Notes under the pieces: generated by a model
What the model was told of the DNA's origin: nothing
What the model saw: only the letters and a program-made list of their open reading frames with translations
Database searches by the model: none
Translations under genes and position numbers: made by a program
Assembly: GCA_001941075.1 (NCBI GenBank)
Contig: MSHH01000036.1
Coordinates: 1 to 38,282 of the forward strand
Direction: 5' to 3'
DNA: 38,282 nt
From: Oscillospiraceae bacterium Zagget6
GTDB lineage: Bacteria > Bacillota > Clostridia > Oscillospirales > Oscillospiraceae
In this document: positions 14,794-22,309 of the stretch, piece after piece
Layout of the letters: every line of letters begins with the position of its first letter
How positions within the stretch are numbered: the first letter of the stretch is position 1

Positions 14794-15648
14794 GTGATAT
14801 TTATCGCAAGAAACGATGGGGTGCATCGCACCACGGTCAGGAACGCCAACCTGACAAAAAATCAAATCGGCAACGTCCAGCGGCACAACGAACGGGAAAA
14901 GGAATCCTACGTCAATCAAGACATCGACCCAGACCGCGCGCCGCTGAACGTCCACTTCAAAACACCGTCCGGCTCTTATCAGGAAATCTTTGATGCGATG
15001 GTCGAGGAAAAGACCATCTCCACCCGTGGGCTGAAAGCCGACGCCTACCTCTTTGGGGAGCTGATCTTCGATGTCAATTCCGCTTATTTCCACAATCACG
15101 GCGGCTACGAATACGCGAAACAATTCTATGCCGATGCTTACCAGGCAGCCGTAGACATTGTGGGCGGTGAGCAGTATATCCTCTCTGCCGTCATGCACGC
15201 CGACGAGCGCAACCGGGCCATGTCCGAGGCTCTGGGGCAGGACGTGTATCACTACCATCTCCACGTCGTTTATATTCCTGTAGTAGAGAAGCAGATTCTC
15301 TGGTCGAAGCGGTGCAAGGATAAGTCCCTGGTCGGCACCGTCAAGGAGACGATTATGCAGGTCAGCAGCAGTAAGAAATGGCTGTCCAAGCCTGCGCTGG
15401 ACGAGGCCGGGAACCCTATCCTACAGAGGAACGGCAAGCCTGTATTGAAGAAATCTTACTCCGTATTGCAGGACGACTTCTTTCATCACATGAGAGCTGC
15501 TGGTTACACCGATGTGGAACGTGGTGAACGTGGCAGCAGTGAAGAGCATCTGACCGTGACCCAGTTCAAGGTCATGCAGGAGGAGAAGCGGCTGGAGGGT
15601 TTAACAGAGCAGGTTCATCAATCTGGTGCCGAGTTGATAGCAGTATAG
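14794..15648 (+). CDS. MobV/Pre-family relaxase, catalytic part (ends at in-frame TAG)
   Basis: 284 residues from the GTG at 14794, which has AGAAAGG five bases upstream; the open frame to 14638 runs through the hairpin region and is not used. Family motifs are QRHNEREKESY near residues 28-38 (HNxR) and HADERNRAMS ... VYHYHLHVVY (the metal-binding HxH region) near 131-155. The enzyme nicks oriT and stays bound to the DNA end for transfer. The gene ends early at TAG (15646-15648), but the same frame stays open to 16116 and continues the coiled-coil C-terminus. The catalytic domain is complete, so nicking may survive. Confidence 0.85.
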   Translation: MIFIARNDGVHRTTVRNANLTKNQIGNVQRHNEREKESYVNQDIDPDRAPLNVHFKTPSGSYQEIFDAMVEEKTISTRGLKADAYLFGELIFDVNSAYFHNHGGYEYAKQFYADAYQAAVDIVGGEQYILSAVMHADERNRAMSEALGQDVYHYHLHVVYIPVVEKQILWSKRCKDKSLVGTVKETIMQVSSSKKWLSKPALDEAGNPILQRNGKPVLKKSYSVLQDDFFHHMRAAGYTDVERGERGSSEEHLTVTQFKVMQEEKRLEGLTEQVHQSGAELIAV

Positions 15649-16116
15649 CAGCAGCTCACCTCCGGCAATGCTGCCATTCAACAGATGGAGAGCGACACCC
15701 GCAAGGCAGAGAAAGCCGCCGATGCCGCTGAAAAGAAAATGACTCAGGCTGAACAGGCGCTCCGCACACAGTCTATGACCTTTATGAAGATCGATTCGAT
15801 GGGCAAGAAAACGATTACCGGCAATATCGCATTTGCCCCAGACGAGGCCAGGGAACTCAAAGAGCTTGCCAAAAAGGGCGTGGCCGCTGACTACAGAGTG
15901 TCACAACTAGAGGATAAGGTCGCTCGTGCCCAGAAGGACACTGGTATCTGGAAACGGCGGTATGAAAAGCTGCTCGACCAGGTGCAGGACTATCTCACCG
16001 CTGTAAAGAAGGCTCCGGAACGGGTGGCGGACTTCCTGCGGAGGGTGATTCAGGAAAGGGACATCCCCCAGTGGCGACAGCCCACCAGGACACACCAACA
16101 CAGCGTGGAACGGTAA
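15649..16116 (+). pseudogene. Detached C-terminal coiled coil of the relaxase
   Basis: Same reading frame as the relaxase, directly after the TAG. It translates as QQLTSGNAAIQQMESDTRKA followed by a Glu/Ala-rich coiled coil and a basic C-terminus (VADFLRRVIQERDIPQ). In MobV relaxases this region mediates dimerisation and membrane or partner contacts. A CAG to TAG change would explain the break, since the context is GTA TAG CAG CAG. An internal ATG at 15685 could restart a separate 143-residue product, but no ribosome site is obvious. Confidence 0.75.
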
Positions 16117-16131
16117 GGCTCACGCTTGAAT

Positions 16132-16203
16132 TGGGAAAATTCCCAAATTTCAAATGGAGCAGTCCCGGAACGAACTCCGCTTCATTGAGGCTGCTCCTAT
16201 TTG
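16132..16203. other. Two hairpins after the relaxase
   Basis: TTGGGAAAATTCCCAA at 16132-16147 is a perfect palindrome. CAAAT-GGAGCAG (16151-16162) pairs with CTGCTCC-T-ATTTG (16191-16203). The second is terminator-like, although it lacks a clean T run. They would end the mobilisation transcript. Confidence 0.5.
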
Positions 16204-16294
16204 AAAAAATCCGAAAACGCCAATTCTTGAATCGGGGAAATATCCCCCAAAACGCCACTCTTACAAAATCTTTAGAAATCAGGAGGTAAATTTG

Positions 16295-16603
16295 ATGGTA
16301 ACAGGCTTACACAAGTGGGAGAAAGACACGGAGCTGTTTTACAACGCCGCCGACCCTGTTGCCCATATCCGCACACATGATCTCCGGCTGATTAAGCGGC
16401 TGGAGGCGTTCAGCAACGAGCACCCTGAGCTCTGCCGATTGGTAGAGGATGACGAGTACAACGGGAAGTATTATGATATTGACCGTGCCAGGGTGTCCAT
16501 TCGCATCACGGAGCCGTACTCCCAGGAGCGGCGGCAGAAGCAAAGCGAGTGGGCGAAGGTAAATGGGTTGAGGGGTAATTATAGGGAGGAGTCAGCGATA
16601 TGA
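16295..16603 (+). CDS. Small protein of integrative elements, unknown function
   Basis: 102 residues from the ATG at 16295, with AGGAGG (16281-16286) eight bases upstream. The sequence VTGLHKWEKDTELFYNAADP and IRTHDLRLIKRLEAFSNEHP is polar and helical, with a C-terminal basic stretch (PYSQERRQKQSEWAKVNGLR). Similar short proteins are common in conjugative and mobilizable elements of Firmicutes, but I cannot assign a function. It overlaps the next gene by four bases (ATGA), so the two are translated together. Confidence 0.72.
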   Translation: MVTGLHKWEKDTELFYNAADPVAHIRTHDLRLIKRLEAFSNEHPELCRLVEDDEYNGKYYDIDRARVSIRITEPYSQERRQKQSEWAKVNGLRGNYREESAI

Positions 16604-16848
16604 AAAAAGTATCATCCTGCAAATTCAATATCGACACCGCCAGCGTGGAAATCAAGTACACAGACGGTAGCCAAATCAGCATCTACACCCCAGGGTTAGA
16701 TGCTGAGATTTGCCCTACTATCCCCATGCAGACGGAGATTGACTGGCTGATTTACAATGAACCGATGACCTACGCCAACCTGGTGTTCTCCGGCGAACTG
16801 GAGCAGTATGCCAGGGATATGGAAGGGACACATGGCTTAGAAGATTAA
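16600..16848 (+). CDS. DUF6061-like small protein
   Basis: 82 residues. The pattern KKVSSCKFNIDTASVEIKYT, then TEIDWLIYNEPMTYANLVFS, matches my recollection of the DUF6061 family found on Clostridial mobile elements. Function is unknown. The ATG overlaps the TGA of the previous gene, marking a two-gene operon. A strong 15-base inverted repeat follows at 16861. Confidence 0.7.
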   Translation: MKKVSSCKFNIDTASVEIKYTDGSQISIYTPGLDAEICPTIPMQTEIDWLIYNEPMTYANLVFSGELEQYARDMEGTHGLED

Positions 16849-16860
16849 ATGTATATGTAT

Positions 16861-16896
16861 TGCCGTCCAGTGTTGACAATACAACACTGGACGGCA
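16861..16896. repeat. 15-base perfect inverted repeat
   Basis: TGCCGTCCAGTGTTG (16861-16875) and its exact inverse (16882-16896) enclose ACAATA. There is no T run after the stem, so this may be a protein-binding site or a processed hairpin as well as a transcription barrier between the element backbone and the defence cargo. Confidence 0.7.
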
Positions 16897-16907
16897 AATC
16901 TTAGAGG

Positions 16908-16931
16908 TTATCTCATGTTTTTATGAGATAA
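16908..16931. promoter_or_regulatory. Operator-like inverted repeat upstream of the controller gene
   Basis: TTATCTCAT (16908-16916) and ATGAGATAA (16923-16931) are separated by six bases and end two bases before the -35 box. This is the expected place of a binding site for a restriction-modification controller protein. Confidence 0.65.
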
Positions 16932-16933
16932 TC

Positions 16934-16962
16934 TTGCAATTTGGTGCCTGCTGTGGTATGAT
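16934..16962 (+). promoter_or_regulatory. Promoter of the restriction-modification cluster
   Basis: TTGCAA (16934-16939), a 17-base spacer and TATGAT (16957-16962). Transcription would start near 16969, about 27 bases before the controller ATG. Confidence 0.72.
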
Positions 16963-16995
16963 AATTCCAGATTCGACATTGAACGGGGTTTTAAT

Positions 16996-17208
16996 ATGCC
17001 AGTTAGCTATGACAAGCTGTGGAAATTGCTGATAGACCGAAAAATGAATCGCACAGAGTTAAAGGATGCCGCAGGCATTAGTTTTAATGTCTTAGCAAAA
17101 ATGGGACGCGATGAATTTGTTTCAATGGAAAGCTTATATAAGGTATGTGTTTCCCTAAAATGTGGGATTGATGATGTGATGGAGTTTACAGGCTATGAGC
17201 ATGATTGA
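16996..17208 (+). CDS. XRE-family HTH, probable restriction-modification controller
   Basis: 70 residues, a complete single-domain HTH of the HTH_26 / Cro-CI type: VSYDKLWKLLIDRKMNRTEL, the recognition helix region ISFNVLAKMGRDEFVSMESL and a C-terminal helix. C proteins of this size often precede restriction-modification genes and delay endonuclease expression until the host DNA is methylated. Its promoter has an inverted repeat next to the -35 box. It overlaps the methyltransferase gene by 14 bases. It could instead be a general regulator of the cargo. Confidence 0.82.
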   Translation: MPVSYDKLWKLLIDRKMNRTELKDAAGISFNVLAKMGRDEFVSMESLYKVCVSLKCGIDDVMEFTGYEHD

Positions 17209-18679
17209 TTATGTATTTCAGCGCACAACTGAATATATTGACCATATGCCAAAATCATGGCGAAAGAAATACGGTCAGTTTTTTACCAGCCCAGAGACTG
17301 CTGCTTTTATGGCTAGCTTGCTTTCGATCCCTCATCAAGAAACAATCTCAGTTCTTGATCCTGGGGCCGGTTCCGGTATATTGTCTGTCGCATTAATTGA
17401 AAGGATGCAAAGTGAATCGGAAATTAAGAAAATTGCATTAATTTGCTACGAAAACGACCCCAATATTTTAAAGTTGCTTCGTTCAAATTTGGAATGGCTT
17501 TCTTTACATTCTAATAAACAGATTTCCTACCAAATCATAACGGATAACTATATCCTTAGTCAGATGTCTGACTATAACTTTATGCTTGATGCAGATCCAA
17601 ATCCACAAAAGTTTGATTTGATTATTGGCAACCCGCCTTATATGAAGGTAGCCAAAGATGCCCCAGAAGCGCAGTCGATGCCAGATGTATGTTACGGTGC
17701 ACCTAATTTATATTTTTTATTTGCATCCATGAGCCTGTTCAATCTTCGCAATTCAGGTGAGATGGTTTATATTATTCCACGTTCTTGGACCTCAGGAGCA
17801 TACTTTAAAAGATTCAGGGAGAAATTTCTGACCGAAGGATGTTTGGAGCATATTCATTTATTCGTTAGCCGCGATAAGGTGTTTGAAAAAGAGAGCGTAT
17901 TACAGGAAACAATTATTATCAAAGTGCGGAAAAGCACAAAAAAATGCGAAACCATCACCATTACATCAACGCAGAGCAACGCTGACTTTTCTGAAATTAC
18001 CTCTTTTGAGGCTCCATATTCTCAAGTTGTAAGCGGCCCAGATAAGTATGTTTATTTAGTAACGAGCGCAGAAGAAGTAGAGACCTTGGAAACACTGAAC
18101 AGATGGAGTGATACACTTCCGAGCATTGGATTGAAGATGAAAACAGGGTTAACTGTTGATTTCAGAAATAGAGGAGCGTTGCGAGATTCGCCTGAAATCG
18201 ATACAATACCATTGTTCTATTCTCAGCATATTCAAGCTGGGAAAGTCATTTTTCCTGCTGGAAAAGAGCATGAATATATTGCAACTGATCAGCCAGGATT
18301 AAAGCAGCGAAATACTAACTATCTGTTTGTTAAGAGGTTTACTGCAAAGGAAGAACACCGCAGGCTACAGTGTGGTATCTATTTGGCTCGCAAACATCCT
18401 GAATACGCTGAAATCAGCACTCAGAATAAAATCAATTTTATCTGTGGATTGAGGGAACTGTCTGAATGCGTTGTTTATGGATTGTATGTGCTGTTCAACT
18501 CCACCCTTTACGATAACTATTACCGTATTTTAAACGGTTCTACGCAGGTAAACTCAACGGAAATCAATACAATGCCTGTTCCACCCATGAATACAATTGA
18601 GGCAATGGGAAAAGACTTGATTCGGGTTAGGGATATGTCCGAAATGAGCTGCGACAACATTTTAAGGAGTTATATATGA
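17195..18679 (+). CDS. N6-adenine DNA methyltransferase, BsuBI/PstI-type
   Basis: 494 residues. It has AdoMet motif I VLDPGAGSG at residues 53-61 and catalytic motif IV NPPY at 146-149, in the order of gamma-class adenine methyltransferases; the phrase KYGQFFTSPETAAFMASLLS is typical of the Eco57I/PstI group. The C-terminal half carries target recognition. The next gene is a BsuBI/PstI-type endonuclease, overlapping by ATGA, so the pair would recognise the same short palindrome; PstI and BsuBI recognise CTGCAG, but the specificity here is not established. AT-rich compared with flanking genes, indicating separate origin. Confidence 0.92.
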   Translation: MSMIDYVFQRTTEYIDHMPKSWRKKYGQFFTSPETAAFMASLLSIPHQETISVLDPGAGSGILSVALIERMQSESEIKKIALICYENDPNILKLLRSNLEWLSLHSNKQISYQIITDNYILSQMSDYNFMLDADPNPQKFDLIIGNPPYMKVAKDAPEAQSMPDVCYGAPNLYFLFASMSLFNLRNSGEMVYIIPRSWTSGAYFKRFREKFLTEGCLEHIHLFVSRDKVFEKESVLQETIIIKVRKSTKKCETITITSTQSNADFSEITSFEAPYSQVVSGPDKYVYLVTSAEEVETLETLNRWSDTLPSIGLKMKTGLTVDFRNRGALRDSPEIDTIPLFYSQHIQAGKVIFPAGKEHEYIATDQPGLKQRNTNYLFVKRFTAKEEHRRLQCGIYLARKHPEYAEISTQNKINFICGLRELSECVVYGLYVLFNSTLYDNYYRILNGSTQVNSTEINTMPVPPMNTIEAMGKDLIRVRDMSEMSCDNILRSYI

Positions 18680-19596
18680 GCAAACTGGAAGAAGCACGAG
18701 AAATATTAATCTCGTTGCAGGTGCCTGTTAAACAGCAGAATACCATGTGCTGTTGCGTCCTTTTGGCTATGGCAGGTTTAGAGGAAGATAAGCCTTGGAG
18801 ACTTGCCACGAATAAGTGGATCAGAATTCACGATGTTATTGGTTTCATAAGTAGGAATTACGGGATTTCGTATGCTGAGAACAGTCGTGAAACGCTTCGC
18901 AAACAGGCCATGCACCATTTTCGAAATGCTGCTTTTATTGAAGATAACGGGAAAGCAACCAATAGTCCCAACTACAGATACCGCCTAACTGATGAAATGT
19001 TGAACTTAATCCGGACTTTTGAAACAGCAACATATTCGACTCAATTGAAGCAATTTGCTGACAACCATGATTCATTGGTTGATCTCTATGCATCGAAAAA
19101 GGCTATGCGCAAGATGCCGGTGAAAATAAATGGCGAGGATTTCACCTTTTCCCCAGGCAAACATAATCAACTGCAAAAGGCAATTATAGAAGAGTTTGCA
19201 CCAAGATTTGCACCGGGGTCTGAGTGCCTTTATGTTGGAGATACCACTGAAAAGGATTTGGTCAAGGATGTAGACAAGCTACGAAATCTTGGCTTTGAAA
19301 TCACCTTACACGATAAAATGCCAGACGTGGTTCTCTACTGTGAGGATAAGAACTGGTTATATTTCATCGAATCTGTAACCTCTGTTGGTCCTATGGAGCC
19401 AAAGCGTATTAAAGAAATCGAGGAAATGACTGCCGACGTTTCTGCTGGAAAGATTTACGTTACAGCGTTCCTTGACTTCAAAACCTTTAAGAAATTTTCC
19501 GAAAATCTTGCATGGGAAACCGAGGTTTGGATTGCAGATATGCCAGATCATATGATTCATTTGAATGGGAACAAGTTTTTAGGGCCGAGAGGGTAG
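18676..19596 (+). CDS. Type II restriction endonuclease, BsuBI/PstI family
   Basis: 306 residues, AAGGAG seven bases before the ATG. The N-terminal half looks like a helical DNA-binding domain (YGISYAENSRETLRKQAMHH). The C-terminal half has the family signatures SPGKHNQLQ near 161, ECLYVGDT near 184 and MPDVVLYCEDKNWLYFIESV followed by TSVGPMEPKR near 220-240, where the acidic residues and Lys form the nuclease site. It cuts DNA not protected by the partner methyltransferase and so blocks incoming phage or plasmid DNA. It appears full length and intact. Confidence 0.93.
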   Translation: MSKLEEAREILISLQVPVKQQNTMCCCVLLAMAGLEEDKPWRLATNKWIRIHDVIGFISRNYGISYAENSRETLRKQAMHHFRNAAFIEDNGKATNSPNYRYRLTDEMLNLIRTFETATYSTQLKQFADNHDSLVDLYASKKAMRKMPVKINGEDFTFSPGKHNQLQKAIIEEFAPRFAPGSECLYVGDTTEKDLVKDVDKLRNLGFEITLHDKMPDVVLYCEDKNWLYFIESVTSVGPMEPKRIKEIEEMTADVSAGKIYVTAFLDFKTFKKFSENLAWETEVWIADMPDHMIHLNGNKFLGPRG

Positions 19597-19661
19597 AAAA
19601 AACTATAAACATTATAAATCAGTATTGTATGTTGTGACCCATAAAGAAAAGTGCTGTGTAG

Positions 19662-19673
19662 TTACATATGTAA
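19662..19673. promoter_or_regulatory. 12-base palindrome before the DUF262 gene
   Basis: TTACATATGTAA lies 20 bases before the DUF262 start, in the 96-base gap after the endonuclease gene. It may be an operator. No convincing promoter could be placed with it. Confidence 0.45.
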
Positions 19674-19692
19674 ATAACAAGGAGAAAAATTT

Positions 19693-20775
19693 ATGAGTGA
19701 TTTATTAAAGAACATAGCAAAACAAAGGCAGGAAATAAAATCCGATAGAATGGATATGTCTTTTGGGGAAATTATCAATATGTATAAAGATGGAGAGATT
19801 TTAATTAGCCCCGAATATCAGAGAGCATTCCGATGGGATGTCCAAAGAGAAACAGATTTTATAGAATCTGTACTTCTTGGGATTCCGTTTCCATCAATTT
19901 TTGTTGCTACAAATGATGATGGAACTTGGGAATTGATAGATGGTTTACAAAGGGTTTCCACAATTCTCTCTTTCTTTGGTGAACTCAAGAATTCTGAGCG
20001 GAATAATTTATGTTTGTGTGAAGGAAGCATCATAAAAGAATTAAGCGGGATTACGATAGAGACATTACCTTTAGAGTTAAAATTGGCAATAAAGCGGACT
20101 CCCTGCCGTGTAGAAATAATTCAGAAGGAAAGCAATTTCGAGATGAGGTATGAGTTATTTAAAAGGCTCAATACCGGAGGAGAAGGCCTGACACGTCAGG
20201 AAATACGGAATTGCATTTATAGAGGAGCTACTAATTATAAGGTTTTTTCAGATATGTTAAAGCGATTGGCTAATAACCAAGACTTTGTAAAATCAGTTTA
20301 TATTTCTACAGTTCAGCAGCAAGAAATGATGTATGAGGAATTGGTATTAAGGTTTTTTGCTTTATATAAGTATCGTGATAATTATACGCAGAAGACAATA
20401 CAAGACTTTTTCGACACAGTTATGAAACAACAGAGTGACAATCCGGATTTAGGTGCAATTGAATCGTTCGAGGCAATATTTGAGAAGGTTTTTGCTTTTT
20501 TTGGGCAGTATGATGAGAATATTAATCTGTTTAGGTTGGCAAGGCTCAATTTTTCTACTAGTATGTATGACGCACTTTGCTTATCTTTGGCTGATTATGA
20601 CGGCGACATTGCTTCAATTAATAAAGGCGCTTTCATTAGTGCAGTCGAGGAATTAAAAGCTGATGAAGATTTTAAACGACATGCAGGTGCTGCGAGTAGT
20701 ACAGCCTCAAATATTAGAGAAAAAATAAGAATTGCGAAGGCGAAATTGTTCAATGGACGAATTGAAGCAGTTTGA
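19693..20775 (+). CDS. DUF262 (ParB/Srx-fold) protein of a two-gene defence module
   Basis: 360 residues, AAGGAG eight bases before the ATG. The DUF262 core is clear: SPEYQRAFRWD near residue 39, ELIDGLQRVST near 80 and FKRLNTGGEGLTRQEIRNC near 156. In GmrS-type proteins this fold binds or hydrolyses nucleotides. The usual partner domain DUF1524 (His-Asn-His nuclease) is not visible, either fused or next door, so this is not a classical GmrSD. The C-terminal 150 residues are helical and unassigned. The downstream gene starts inside its 3-prime end and encodes a HEPN RNase-like protein, so the two almost certainly act together. Confidence 0.88.
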   Translation: MSDLLKNIAKQRQEIKSDRMDMSFGEIINMYKDGEILISPEYQRAFRWDVQRETDFIESVLLGIPFPSIFVATNDDGTWELIDGLQRVSTILSFFGELKNSERNNLCLCEGSIIKELSGITIETLPLELKLAIKRTPCRVEIIQKESNFEMRYELFKRLNTGGEGLTRQEIRNCIYRGATNYKVFSDMLKRLANNQDFVKSVYISTVQQQEMMYEELVLRFFALYKYRDNYTQKTIQDFFDTVMKQQSDNPDLGAIESFEAIFEKVFAFFGQYDENINLFRLARLNFSTSMYDALCLSLADYDGDIASINKGAFISAVEELKADEDFKRHAGAASSTASNIREKIRIAKAKLFNGRIEAV

Positions 20776-21403
20776 ATTAGAAGTGTATCAAGAAAGAGAG
20801 TGGCATGCCAAAGAACTAGGAATATATAAGAGCATTCCACACAGATATTCTAATAATTTATTTGATAAAGTTGACAGTATATACTGGAAAATGTGTGTAC
20901 CCATGATTTATGCTCACTGGGAGAGCTTTGTTGTTTTTTTAATACGAAAAACCTGCGAGTATATAAACAGTGAACAAATATCCTACAAAAACGTCAGGAA
21001 AGAAATAGCCCTTTATGCGCTTGAACCCCAGATGAAGTATTTATCAGGAAACGCTGAACTTAACAGTAGAGCAAGGTTCTATGATGAATTTATTGAATTA
21101 TATAATAACCCAGTGTACATTGATTGTGGGAAAGTTGTTTCGGCAAAATCAAATTTGAATTATAAACAATTAAAGCATATGTTATGTTGTTTGGGAATTG
21201 AAATGCCGCCAGGTGTCGAAAGTGGTGAAGGAATAATCGAAAAGTTAGTTGCATATAGGAATAAAATCGCGCACGGTGAAAATAGCATAGTCGTACATGA
21301 AGATGATGTAATATGTTTCACAAAGGAAATAGTATACTTTTTCGATGAATTAATTATACGTACAAGGCAGTATTTGAAAGAAAAACAATATTTGAAACAA
21401 TAA
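20753..21403 (+). CDS. HEPN-domain protein (MAE_28990/MAE_18760-like), probable RNase
   Basis: 216 residues from the ATG at 20753, overlapping the DUF262 gene by 23 bases; an in-frame TTG at 20732 is an alternative. The protein is all helical and carries the HEPN signature R-N-K-I-A-H (Arg169 to His174, Rx4H) in LVAYRNKIAHGENS. The phrase YWKMCVPMIYAHWESFVVFL near the N-terminus is typical of this HEPN clade, which is known to pair with DUF262 proteins. HEPN RNases of this kind act as toxins or abortive-infection effectors. The trigger and the role of DUF262 as sensor or neutraliser are inferred. Confidence 0.85.
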   Translation: MDELKQFELEVYQEREWHAKELGIYKSIPHRYSNNLFDKVDSIYWKMCVPMIYAHWESFVVFLIRKTCEYINSEQISYKNVRKEIALYALEPQMKYLSGNAELNSRARFYDEFIELYNNPVYIDCGKVVSAKSNLNYKQLKHMLCCLGIEMPPGVESGEGIIEKLVAYRNKIAHGENSIVVHEDDVICFTKEIVYFFDELIIRTRQYLKEKQYLKQ

Positions 21404-21628
21404 GCATATTATAAGGTCAAGCCGTTATATAAACTAATGTCAGTTTCTTCGAATTACAATAAAAATCGCTCACAAGTTTTTCAATATGTGCGTGAAAATA
21501 ATAATCGCAACTGGTTTTGAGGTGAACCAGACGGACAATTTCGTGCGCATTATTGGAGGGAATAATGCCCGTTAAGGCCACAAGTTGTTGCCTGAGGCCA
21601 TTGTGAACGGATAGTTCGCATAAAATCG

Positions 21629-21655
21629 TTGGCTACAAAACGGCTACAAAATTCG
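21629..21655. repeat. Arm-type repeats near attR
   Basis: TTGGCTACAAAACGGCTACA followed by AAATTCG: two GGCTACAAA motifs in direct order, matching the pair at 10706-10723 near the integrase. They lie about 125 bases inside the right end of the element. The rest of 21404-21779 shows no gene apart from a 13-codon frame at 21564 with GGAGGG ahead, which I do not call. Confidence 0.6.
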
Positions 21656-21779
21656 TAAAGACGCTGTGAAAAGCCTGGAAAACGTGGATTATTTGGACAA
21701 AAAGTGAATTGAGAGCGCATTTTATCACCCTAAATCAAAGCCTGAAACTAGAGTGTGAGTAATAAAATCTTAGCTTCAT

Positions 21780-21807
21780 AGTCCCGAAAAACGTTGAAAT
21801 TCCAGCG
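21780..21807. other. attR: right copy of 28-base direct repeat
   Basis: Identical to 10653-10680. Similarity continues about 29 bases to the left (23 of 29 match, including GAGTGTGAGTAA, resembling the guaA end) and about 44 bases to the right (roughly 35 match). The core distance is 11,127 bases, giving the size of the element. Confidence 0.87.
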
Positions 21808-21870
21808 CTTTTCGGGGTTTGTCATCTTTGCCGACTACAAATTGGCAGCATGATTCGCAAGACATAAGAA

Positions 21871-21907
21871 AAGAGCGAACTGACTTCAAAAAAGCCGGTT
21901 CGCTCTT
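21871..21907 (-). terminator. Rho-independent terminator, end of the host minus-strand operon
   Basis: AAGAGCGAAC (21871-21880) pairs with GTTCGCTCTT (21898-21907). On the minus strand the stem is followed by TTCTTATG (TTTTC across the stem edge). It lies downstream of the epimerase gene and would stop the TRAP/transketolase operon before the integrated element. Confidence 0.65.
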
Positions 21908-21964
21908 GCTTCGTTTCAATAAAAATCAAATCTGACTATCCCTTTGGATCAGCTGCGCTATTTG

Positions 21965-22185
21965 AGTGGCTAGTGGCAAGTGATTAGTGGCTAGAAAGAG
22001 AGCTTCCAGATAATAACATCATTTTTTTCGGACAAAACTGACACCAAACAGCAAGCACTCGCCCCTCCTGCCGCACCTGAAAGGGCAGGGAGGGGCAAAG
22101 CCCCACAGGGAGAAGCGCAGCTGCGGAAGTGCCGCTTGACGGCGGAGGGGGACCGCCGCAGGCGGTGGTGGAGGGGTTTCACCTG
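21965..22185. repeat. Heptamer array and GC-rich palindromic repeat in host DNA
   Basis: AGTGGCT AGTGGCA AGTGATT AGTGGCT at 21965-21992 is a 7-base tandem array. At about 22125-22150 there are 26 bases identical, in inverse, to the repeat between the prophage portal and scaffold genes. ACCGCCGCAGGCGGTGGTGG with GAGGGGTTTC follows at about 22152-22180. This shows that the repeat family belongs to the host genome as well as to the prophage. No gene is seen from 21808 to 22309. Confidence 0.75.
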
Positions 22186-22309
22186 AAATCATTAACAAGA
22201 CTGACTAAAAGGGATAACCAGTAAAATCAAATACAACGCGACGCTATTTCTTCTCGCAGTTTTGCTGCACCATCGCTAGAGCGTAGTCTCTTCCTGCCAC
22301 ATCAGACGG

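Noticed and set aside
19693-20775. Classical GmrSD type IV restriction enzyme
   Set aside because: The DUF1524 His-Asn-His part is missing; only DUF262 is visible.
21564-21610. 13-codon frame with GGAGGG ahead near the right end of the element
   Set aside because: Too short to support without conservation data; mentioned only in the arm-repeat entry.
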